Below, in pieces: positions 1-5,532 of a stretch of 14,710 bases of DNA. Origin of the DNA: UMGS1002 sp964463325 (GTDB lineage Bacteria > Bacillota > Clostridia > Oscillospirales > CAG-272); assembly GCA_964463325.1 (NCBI GenBank), contig CAYXBY010000039.1, positions 1 to 14,710 on the forward strand, in the 5' to 3' direction. Under the pieces are notes generated by a model that worked only from the letters and a program-made list of their open reading frames with translations, was not told the DNA's origin and did no database searches. A program made the translations under genes and the position numbers. Within the stretch, counting starts at the first letter, position 1, and each line of letters begins with the position of its first letter.

Positions 1-1
1 G

Positions 2-40
2 GCCCCAAAGGATGGGGCCGAGCCCTCCGACAGCCGGTGA
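2..40 (+). CDS. possible C-terminal tip of an upstream gene (partial)
   Basis: One + strand frame is open from the window edge and reads APKDGAEPSDSR before a TGA stop at 38-40. A hairpin with a T-tract begins only 10 bases after that stop, which is where a terminator would be expected to sit behind a gene. Only 12 residues are visible, so no family can be named. The frame could equally be chance, since such a short open stretch has little statistical weight. The GGCCCC/GGGGCC pair at 1-6 and 14-19 could instead mean that this is the end of a structured RNA. Confidence 0.3.
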   Translation, partial: APKDGAEPSDSR

Positions 41-50
41 CGCAAATGAG

Positions 51-83
51 AATTGCCGTGAGCAAACGCCCACGGCAATTTTT
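51..83 (+). terminator. intrinsic terminator of the upstream + strand unit
   Basis: A 10-bp perfect stem AATTGCCGTG (51-60) / CACGGCAATT (71-80) with a 10-base loop runs directly into a T-tract (79-83). It lies just after the TGA at 38-40. An alternative, longer pairing AATGAGAATTG (45-55) / CAATTCTCATT (87-97) overlaps the left arm, so two structures are possible. Confidence 0.6.
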
Positions 84-150
84 GTTCAATTCTCATTGGC
101 GGCATGATAAACGCCGGTCGGGACGTACTAAGCGGAGATGGGGGGCTCCG

Positions 151-250
151 GGGGGAGGAACTAAGGGTTCCTCCCCCGCGGGCTGTTCTTTTGGTTCAGA
201 CCGCCCTTGGCGGGTCTGAACGGTTACTTCTTCTGTCAGAAGACAGAAAA
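151..250. repeat. cluster of three GC-rich hairpins in the intergenic region
   Basis: Three inverted repeats follow one another: GGGGGAGGAAC (151-161) with GTTCCTCCCCC (167-177); GTTCAGACC (194-202) with GGTCTGAAC (213-221), nearly extended by CGCC/GGCG around a CTT loop; and TTCTGTC (231-237) with GACAGAA (242-248) around an AGAA loop, flanked by ACTT and AAGT. None is followed by a proper T-tract on either strand, so they do not look like ordinary terminators. The stretch from about 100 to 340 has no credible gene: open frames there are short and GC-driven. The style resembles dispersed intergenic palindromic repeats of Clostridia, but copy number cannot be judged from one window. Confidence 0.55.
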
Positions 251-308
251 GTACAAATCATCGATCACAGCTGGCGATCGGTCAACCCAGCCCCGCGGCT
301 GTCGCCGC

Positions 309-335
309 AAAAAGCGTCGAAGTATGCAATACTTC
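309..335 (-). terminator. weak terminator behind the FMN oxidoreductase gene
   Basis: Read on the minus strand, a 7-bp stem GAAGTAT / ATACTTC (335-329 with 325-319, loop TGC) lies shortly after the TGA of the flavodoxin-like gene. It is followed by GACGC and a run of five T. The T-tract sits about five bases past the stem, so efficiency is doubtful. Confidence 0.35.
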
Positions 336-342
336 AGACCCA

Positions 343-972
343 TCACCTCACAAAATGTGTCCACACATGTGTCTCGCGCTCGGGCAAGCCGTACATCTGC
401 CTGCCAAGGGCAATGCTGCGCATGAGAAACACAGTGTTCCGCGCCAGCGTGCGCATGGTCTGAAGCCCCTCGGCGTCCTGCGCGGCCTCACCGGGCGCGC
501 GGCCGTGAATACTGTTCCAATATTGGCTCGATACCACCGGCATGCCCGCGATCGTGAAATACTTATTAAGCTCGTCAAAGGTCGCCGAGCAGCCGCCGCG
601 CCGCGCACAGGCAATCCCCGCACCGACCTTCATGGTCTTGTCAAATGACGTGCTGTAAAACAGCCGATCCAGACAGGCGATCAGCGTCGCGTTGGCCGAG
701 GCGTAATAGACCGGGCTGGCCACTATCAGCGCGTCGGCTGCCTCAAATTTGGGCGCCAGCTCGTTGACGATGTCGTCAAAAACGCATTTGCCCGTCTTGC
801 CGCATGAATTGCAGGCAATACAGCCGCGCACATCTCTGCCGCCGACCGCCACCGTCTCACATTCAATGTCATCCTCGACGGCAAACACCCGCTCAAGCTC
901 CCGCAGCGCCATCGCCGTGTTGCCGTTCTGCCGCGGACTGCCATTTAACATCAGTACTCTGAGTTTATCCAT
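343..972 (-). CDS. flavodoxin-family NAD(P)H-dependent FMN oxidoreductase
   Basis: Predicted 209-residue cytoplasmic flavoprotein. The N-terminus has the FMN phosphate-binding loop NGSPRQNGNT (residues 10-19), followed by a cysteine cluster C51-x2-C54-x2-C57-x5-C63 and the flavin-contacting segment SPVYY. This combination is typical of the NADPH-dependent FMN reductase and iron-sulfur-flavoprotein branch of the flavodoxin-like fold, which carries out electron transfer or quinone/nitro-compound reduction. The physiological substrate cannot be deduced. The cysteines could hold a cluster or be redox-active, but this is inference. I chose the ATG at 972 because GAGGGAG lies just in front of it and it starts the family's first beta strand (KLRVLMLNGS). 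A GTG six codons upstream (990) is possible but would place this RBS inside the gene. It lies 79 bases downstream of nadE on the same strand and may be partly co-transcribed with it. Confidence 0.85.
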   Translation of the reverse strand: MDKLRVLMLNGSPRQNGNTAMALRELERVFAVEDDIECETVAVGGRDVRGCIACNSCGKTGKCVFDDIVNELAPKFEAADALIVASPVYYASANATLIACLDRLFYSTSFDKTMKVGAGIACARRGGCSATFDELNKYFTIAGMPVVSSQYWNSIHGRAPGEAAQDAEGLQTMRTLARNTVFLMRSIALGRQMYGLPERETHVWTHFVR

Positions 973-1003
973 ATCTCCCTCGCTTATCACAAATTTCTAC
1001 TAT

Positions 1004-1009
1004 ATTATA
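1004..1009 (-). promoter_or_regulatory. possible -10 box for the FMN oxidoreductase gene
   Basis: The minus strand shows TATAAT about 31 bases before the ATG at 972, in an AT-rich pocket between two GC-rich genes. No convincing -35 hexamer is found at the right spacing, so this may be a weak or activator-dependent promoter, or simply AT-rich spacer. Confidence 0.3.
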
Positions 1010-1031
1010 TTGCGCCACGCGCCCGAGGTTG

Positions 1032-1053
1032 ACGCCATCGGCGTTTTTTTTTT
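1032..1053 (+). terminator. hairpin with a T-tract in + orientation between two minus-strand genes
   Basis: ACGCC (1032-1036) and GGCGT (1040-1044) form a 5-bp stem with an ATC loop, followed by an uninterrupted T run to 1053. It overlaps the nadE stop codon. Its orientation matches + strand (antisense) transcription. On the minus strand the A-tract precedes the stem, so it would be a poor terminator for nadE. Confidence 0.35.
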
Positions 1054-1866
1054 ACAACTCTATGCCCTCGGCCTCGGCGATCCACAGCGCACCGTCGGCA
1101 TCCGACGGCATATTCCAGCCGCCGCGCGGCGACACAAACACGCTGCCGGTCAGCACGCCGTCCGGCGCACAGCTGCGCTTGAACTGCTGCGTAAAGAAGC
1201 GGCGCATAAAACGAACCAGCCAGCGCTTGATCGTCTCGCCGTCATAGCGTCCGCGGAAGGCGAGAGTCGCCAGCTCGAACAGCTTTTGCGGTCCGCATCC
1301 AAAGCGCAGCATGTAGAACAGGAAGAAATCATGCAGCTCGTAGGGGCCAACGATGTCCTCGGTCTTTTGCGCGATACTGCCGCTCACCGCGTCCGGCGGC
1401 AGCAGCTCAGGGCTTATCGGCTGCCCGACTACCGTCAGCAGATATTCCTTCGCCGCGACAAAGCGCTCGTCGTCAGCCAGCGTGCGCACCATCTCGCGAA
1501 TAAGCGTCTTGGGAATGGAGGCATTGACGGCGTACATGCTCATGTGATCGCCATTGTAGGTGCACCAGCCCAGCGCTAGCTCGGACATGTCGCCCGTGCC
1601 GATGACAAGACCGTTGACCATGTTCGCCACATCCATCAGCACCTGCGTGCGCTCGCGTGCCTGCGCGTTTTCGTATGCCGCGTCATAGACGTTCTCAGCG
1701 TGCCCGATATCGGCAAAATGCTGCTTGACGCTGTCACCGATGACCACAGTCCGCGCCTCGACGCGCAGGCTTTCCATCAGCGCGAGCGAATTTTTGTAGG
1801 TCGCGCCACTGGTGCCAAAGCAGGGCATGGTGATGCCGACCACATGCTCAGGACTATAGCCCAGGC
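1052..1866 (-). CDS. nadE: NAD synthetase, C-terminal part, frameshifted from the N-terminal part
   Basis: This is the second half of a glutamine-dependent NAD+ synthetase, in another frame from the first half. Its frame reads LGYSPEHVV and then GITMPCFGTSGATYKNS, the segment that normally follows the ATP-binding SGGLDS loop. It continues with NVYDAAYENAQARERTQVLMD, split here as NVYDAAYENA and QARERTQ, and the conserved GTGDMSELALGWCTYNGDHMS region that binds ATP and deamido-NAD. It then runs to a normal C-terminus with no further stops. An in-frame ATG or GTG exists near 1843, but no ribosome binding site was noted and the half-domain would lack the P-loop, so independent translation as an active enzyme is unlikely. 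With the upstream piece and a repaired junction the protein would be about 645 residues, normal for the single-chain enzyme with a glutaminase domain. Confidence 0.85.
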
Positions 1867-2979
1867 GTTGATCGCCACCATGAGCGCAAGCGTGGAGTCA
1901 AGGCCGCCCGAGACACCGATGACGGGGCGGCAGCCCGTCAGCTGCATGCGCCGCGCCAGCGCCACGGTCTGAAGCTCAAATACCTGCTCGACCCGCTCCC
2001 GCCGCTCGGCCTCGTCCGCCGGGATGAAGGGATAGGGACTGACCCGTAGCCGGTCATATGGAGCCGACTCGCAGGTAAGGCTGCCGTCGAGGTCGATCCT
2101 GCGGACACCCTCGGGCATGCCCAGCGCCGCGGCGCAGTCCCCGAAGCGGTCGAGCCGTTGACGCTCCATGCGGCAGCAGCCGAGGTCGGAATCGGCATAC
2201 AGCAGGTAGTCGCCATCAATATATTTTTTGTTCTCGGCCAGGCAGACGCCGCCCGAGGCAATGAACGAGCTGCCGCTGCAGACATAGTCAGCCGTCGATT
2301 CGGTGTAGCCCGCCGAGGCATAGACATACAGCGCCATCAGCCGCGCCGAAAGCTCGGTCACCATCTGACGGCGGTAACTGTGCTTGGCCGCCATGGCCGT
2401 GCTGGCCGACAGATTGAGTATGATGTTCGCGCCGCCCAGCGCCAGCAGTGTCGACGGCGGCATCGGCGCCCAGGCATCCTCGCAGATCTCGAGCCCCAGC
2501 CCCAGACCGTTGCAGTCGCGGAAGACCAGCCCCCGTCCAAACGGTATATCGCGTCCCAGCAGCCGCACCGTTTGCGCGGCAGTGCTGAGCCCCGACGCAA
2601 ATATGCGCTTTTCCGAAAACTCACCGTAGCAGGGCAGGTACATTTTGGGTACCACGCCGCACAGCCGCCCGCCACTGAAGAGCAGTGCGCAGTTGAACAG
2701 CCGTCCTTCATTGAAAATGGGCGCACCGACGGCAAAGGTAATATCGCGGGACTCGCCCTCAAGCTCAGCTATCGCCCCCGTTACCGCTCCCTGCAGCGTC
2801 TGACTAAAGAACATATCCCCGCAGGAATAGCCCGTCAGGCCAAGCTCCGGCAGAACCAGCACGCGAACACCGGCCGCGCGCGCCTCGCCGATATATTTTT
2901 TGATCTGCTCAAGGTTTGCGACTACGTTGCCCGGGCGCACCGACGGCACCGCCGCGGCAACACGTATAACATCCTTCAT
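1777..2979 (-). CDS. nadE: glutamine-dependent NAD synthetase, N-terminal part up to the frameshift
   Basis: Family function: ATP-dependent amidation of deamido-NAD to NAD+, with ammonia supplied by an N-terminal nitrilase-fold glutaminase; last step of NAD biosynthesis, cytoplasmic. The glutaminase triad is intact: E45 in LPELGLTGY, K112 in VPKMYLPCYGEF and C166 in ICEDAWAP. The synthetase P-loop SGGLDS is at residues 357-362. The start at 2979 (MKDVIRVAA) has GGAGG ten bases upstream; 31 further upstream codons are open but reach into the promoter. After VAINA the frame leaves the family sequence and ends in about 25 unrelated residues at 1777. Compared with relatives such as the mycobacterial enzyme (ATHAMDREGRP), three residues between A and LG are missing and the frame moves by -1, which fits a deletion of about 10 bases at roughly 1862-1867. 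The gene is either disrupted or affected by an assembly error. Confidence 0.88.
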   Translation of the reverse strand: MKDVIRVAAAVPSVRPGNVVANLEQIKKYIGEARAAGVRVLVLPELGLTGYSCGDMFFSQTLQGAVTGAIAELEGESRDITFAVGAPIFNEGRLFNCALLFSGGRLCGVVPKMYLPCYGEFSEKRIFASGLSTAAQTVRLLGRDIPFGRGLVFRDCNGLGLGLEICEDAWAPMPPSTLLALGGANIILNLSASTAMAAKHSYRRQMVTELSARLMALYVYASAGYTESTADYVCSGSSFIASGGVCLAENKKYIDGDYLLYADSDLGCCRMERQRLDRFGDCAAALGMPEGVRRIDLDGSLTCESAPYDRLRVSPYPFIPADEAERRERVEQVFELQTVALARRMQLTGCRPVIGVSGGLDSTLALMVAINAWAIVLSMWSASPCPALAPVARPTKIRSR

Positions 2980-3043
2980 TACAATTCGACCTCCGGATAT
3001 CACGCGGCATCGCGCCGCGCGTGAATGCTTTATTATCGGCTTA

Positions 3044-3072
3044 ATGATAGCACAAATATGCCCAAATGTCAA
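3044..3072 (-). promoter_or_regulatory. sigma-A promoter of nadE
   Basis: On the minus strand TTGACA (3072-3067) and TATCAT (3049-3044) are separated by exactly 17 bases. The start codon is 65 bases beyond the -10 box. The leader includes a GC-rich partial palindrome (CACGCG at 3001 with CGCGTG ending at 3023), which may be a structured 5' UTR. No NrtR- or NiaR-type operator could be recognised. Confidence 0.8.
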
Positions 3073-3136
3073 TAAAAAAGATAAAAACCGTGTTGGCGAA
3101 ACACCGCTGCGTACGGCTCAAAAGCGGCTTCCGGAC

Positions 3137-3165
3137 TTGACAAAAGCGTCATATTGTGATATCAT
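3137..3165 (+). promoter_or_regulatory. sigma-A promoter of the LRR-SPFH-ATPase operon
   Basis: TTGACA (3137-3142) and TATCAT (3160-3165) have a 17-base spacer and precede the first ATG (3227) by about 60 bases. Both hexamers are identical to those of the divergent nadE promoter. No further clear promoter was noted between the six downstream genes, so this one probably drives the whole 8-kb unit. A 15-codon open frame (3186-3233) overlaps the first start but has no evident ribosome binding site. Confidence 0.8.
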
Positions 3166-3226
3166 AAAGCCGGGTGTATTTATACATGAAAAACGGGGAA
3201 TATCCTCAAATCCTCATGGAGGGAAT

Positions 3227-4501
3227 ATGGTAAGGTATACAAAAACAATCGCCATTCTGTTGGCGGTGGCGTTGTCGATCGGACTGTGCAGCTGTGGCGT
3301 GCTGCGTGACGACACCGTCTATGCGCCGGTGTCGACCGGGAATCAGTCGTCGGACGGCTTTTACTATGATCTTTACGAGAACGGCACCGCGATTATCAGC
3401 GGCTGTGACAGCACGGCAAAGCATATAGTAATTCCTGAAAAGGTGGACGGGCATACCGTTACAGGCATCGGAAACGGTGCATTTTCGGGAATTGAGACGG
3501 TTTTTTATATAGAAATGGGGTCAAATATCAAGACCATTGGCAGGGATGCTTTTTTAGGCTGTCTGTCACTGATCAGAGTTGACCTCGGCGGCAGTGTGTA
3601 CAGCATTGGCGATTCGGCCTTTTACGGGTGCCTGCTGCTATGCGAGGTCAATGGGCTGGATTCGGTCGAGAGCATTGGCATGTCGGCGTTTTTTCAGTGT
3701 GGGTCGCTGGCAGAGATCAAGCTGCCCTCCTGCCTTGCGTCAGTGGGTGAGCAGGCGTTTTTCGGATGTTCGGCGCTGGTGTCGGTGAGCCTGCCCAAAA
3801 AGGGCTGTGTTATTGGGAACGGTGCTTTTTCGTATTGTGATGCGCTGTGCGCGGTCGATCTCGGCGGAGTGACCGAGATACCGCAGGGTGCATTTGAAAA
3901 ATGTCCCTCGCTGACCTCGGTTGCTATTGGCGATCGTGTGACGAGCGTGGGCGAGAGTGCTTTCCGCGCTTGCTATGCGCTTTCAAAGGTTACGGTGGGC
4001 AAGCGGGTGGCGTTCATTGGCTCAAGCGCTTTTGAGGAGACCGCCTGGCTGGACAGCAGTGCTGAGACCTTTTTAATAGTCGGTGACGGCGTGCTGCTGC
4101 GCTACAACGGCAGCGAGGCTAATGTCACTATTCCCGATAATGTCAAGCTGGTGGCGGATGCCTTTTGCGGCAACACATCGCTGCGCAGTGTGACGGTCAG
4201 CGGCAAGACAACGGCTATTGGTGATTTTGCCTTTTCCGGCTGCAATTCGCTCAGCCGTGTGACGCTGGAGGGTCGTATAGCAACGCTTGGACGCTACGCC
4301 TTTTCGCAGTGCTCTGCGCTGACGGTCATATATCTGCCAGGCTCGTTGATCTCCATTGACACCGGTGCGTTTGCGGGCTGTGGAATGTTGGGCAGCGTCA
4401 ACTACGGTGGCAGTGCATCGGATTGGAGTCGCATACAGCTGGAGCGGTCCGGTAACGATTGCTTAAAGCTGGCGACCGTTAACTATTCTCAAAAGCCGTG
4501 A
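3227..4501 (+). CDS. BspA-like leucine-rich-repeat lipoprotein (first of two)
   Basis: Predicted 424 residues. A signal peptide (MVRYTK then a hydrophobic core) ends in LCSC, with lipidation expected at C23. The rest is a chain of LRR_5/BspA-type (Treponema-type) repeats built on the pattern I.xAFxGCxxLxxVxLxxxVxxIGxxAF, at least ten units by eye. A non-repeat spacer near the middle reads WLDSSAETFLIVGDGVLL, a segment common in this family. BspA-type LRRs are extracellular binding surfaces for proteins or glycans; the ligand here is unknown. The start at 3227 was chosen because GGAGGG precedes it and the lipoprotein signal begins there; the longer upstream frame runs through the promoter. It is the first gene of the operon, and its stop overlaps the ribosome binding site of its paralogue. 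Confidence 0.85.
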   Translation: MVRYTKTIAILLAVALSIGLCSCGVLRDDTVYAPVSTGNQSSDGFYYDLYENGTAIISGCDSTAKHIVIPEKVDGHTVTGIGNGAFSGIETVFYIEMGSNIKTIGRDAFLGCLSLIRVDLGGSVYSIGDSAFYGCLLLCEVNGLDSVESIGMSAFFQCGSLAEIKLPSCLASVGEQAFFGCSALVSVSLPKKGCVIGNGAFSYCDALCAVDLGGVTEIPQGAFEKCPSLTSVAIGDRVTSVGESAFRACYALSKVTVGKRVAFIGSSAFEETAWLDSSAETFLIVGDGVLLRYNGSEANVTIPDNVKLVADAFCGNTSLRSVTVSGKTTAIGDFAFSGCNSLSRVTLEGRIATLGRYAFSQCSALTVIYLPGSLISIDTGAFAGCGMLGSVNYGGSASDWSRIQLERSGNDCLKLATVNYSQKP

Positions 4502-4512
4502 GGAGGGGAAGC

Positions 4513-5514
4513 ATGAAGTACCTGAAAAGAGTTATCACATTTACATTTTGCGCGGCGCTGCTGCTTTTGTGCCTTTCATCCTGCGCCACCGGTACGGCGT
4601 TCAGCTTGCCTACAAGGCAGCTGATAGACGAGACCGAGCTGAGCTTTGGCAGCTTCCGCTACTGCCTGTATGACGACGGCTGTGCTAAAATAACTGCATA
4701 CACCGGCAGCGAGAGCTTGGTGACTGTGCCGGACACCATCAATGGCGCACGAGTAGTTGAGCTGGGTATGGATGCCTTCAGTGACAGCCAGACGCTGCAA
4801 GCCGTCAAGCTCAATTCCTCGCTCGAAGTGATCGGGGATTACTGCTTTTACAACTGTGCGTCGCTCAGCGAAATAAGCATAGGGCGCCGCGTATGGTCGA
4901 TCGGTGTGGCTGCATTTGAGGGAACACCGTGGCTGTCGTCACAGACGGATGAATTTGTGGTCGTGGGTGACGGAGTCCTGCTTAAATATCAGGGCAGTGC
5001 CCTCGAGGTGACGGTGCCGGCAGGCATTCGTCATACGGCGTACGCCTTTTCCATGAACGACCAGCTTATTTCCGTCAGCTTTACTGACGAGCTGCTGACG
5101 CTGGGCAATAGCACATTCTCATATTGCACAGGCCTGCGCCGCGTCGAGCTTGGAAACAGCCTGCGCATGATAGGCGAGGGTGCGTTTGACGGCTGTGAGA
5201 GCCTGACCGGTGTTCGTCTGCCGGACAGTCTTGAGGTCATCGGCGCATATGCCTTCAATTATTGCAATTTTCTCAATAAGATATGTCTCGGTCCTAATGT
5301 GCGCACTATTGGCAGCTATGCCTTCCGCAATTGCCTGCGCATGAAGCTGGTAAGCCTGCCGGCGGCGGTGACTGACATAGGTGAATATGCCTTTGCCGAC
5401 TGCTATGTGCTGACGCTGGTGATCTATGATGGCAGCGCCGAGCAGTTTGAGGCGTTGGGACTTTCGTCTACAAACTATATTCTCCGGGATGTTGACAAGA
5501 TATATCTCAAATGA
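4513..5514 (+). CDS. BspA-like leucine-rich-repeat lipoprotein (second, shorter paralogue)
   Basis: Predicted 333 residues with an N-terminal lipoprotein signal (MKYLKRVITF, hydrophobic stretch, LSSC with C24 as the likely lipidated residue). It carries LRR_5-type repeats of the same type as the preceding gene and the same central spacer (WLSSQTDEFVVVGDGVLLKY). The two are therefore tandem paralogues that have diverged. AGGAGG at 4501-4506 overlaps the TGA of the first gene, so translation is closely coupled. The GTG five codons upstream is less likely because it lies before this site. The mature protein should sit on the outer face of the membrane. Its place ahead of the SPFH genes suggests a role with them, but this is inferred from position only. 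Confidence 0.85.
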   Translation: MKYLKRVITFTFCAALLLLCLSSCATGTAFSLPTRQLIDETELSFGSFRYCLYDDGCAKITAYTGSESLVTVPDTINGARVVELGMDAFSDSQTLQAVKLNSSLEVIGDYCFYNCASLSEISIGRRVWSIGVAAFEGTPWLSSQTDEFVVVGDGVLLKYQGSALEVTVPAGIRHTAYAFSMNDQLISVSFTDELLTLGNSTFSYCTGLRRVELGNSLRMIGEGAFDGCESLTGVRLPDSLEVIGAYAFNYCNFLNKICLGPNVRTIGSYAFRNCLRMKLVSLPAAVTDIGEYAFADCYVLTLVIYDGSAEQFEALGLSSTNYILRDVDKIYLK

Positions 5515-5532
5515 TCCGAGGAGTGGGATGCT

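Noticed and set aside
1..100. Riboswitch or other known structured RNA at the left edge
   Set aside because: The GGCCCC/GGGGCC hairpin and nearby stems do not match the conserved cores of riboswitch classes I can recall, and the next gene downstream is on the opposite strand.
749..1579. Long + strand open frame (276 codons) across the FMN oxidoreductase and nadE
   Set aside because: It lies antisense to two genes with clear family motifs, has no ribosome binding site, and its composition is that of a GC-rich shadow frame.
3186..3233. Fifteen-codon leader open frame overlapping the first LRR start
   Set aside because: No recognisable ribosome binding site and only about 14 bases between the likely transcription start and its ATG; no repeated regulatory codons.
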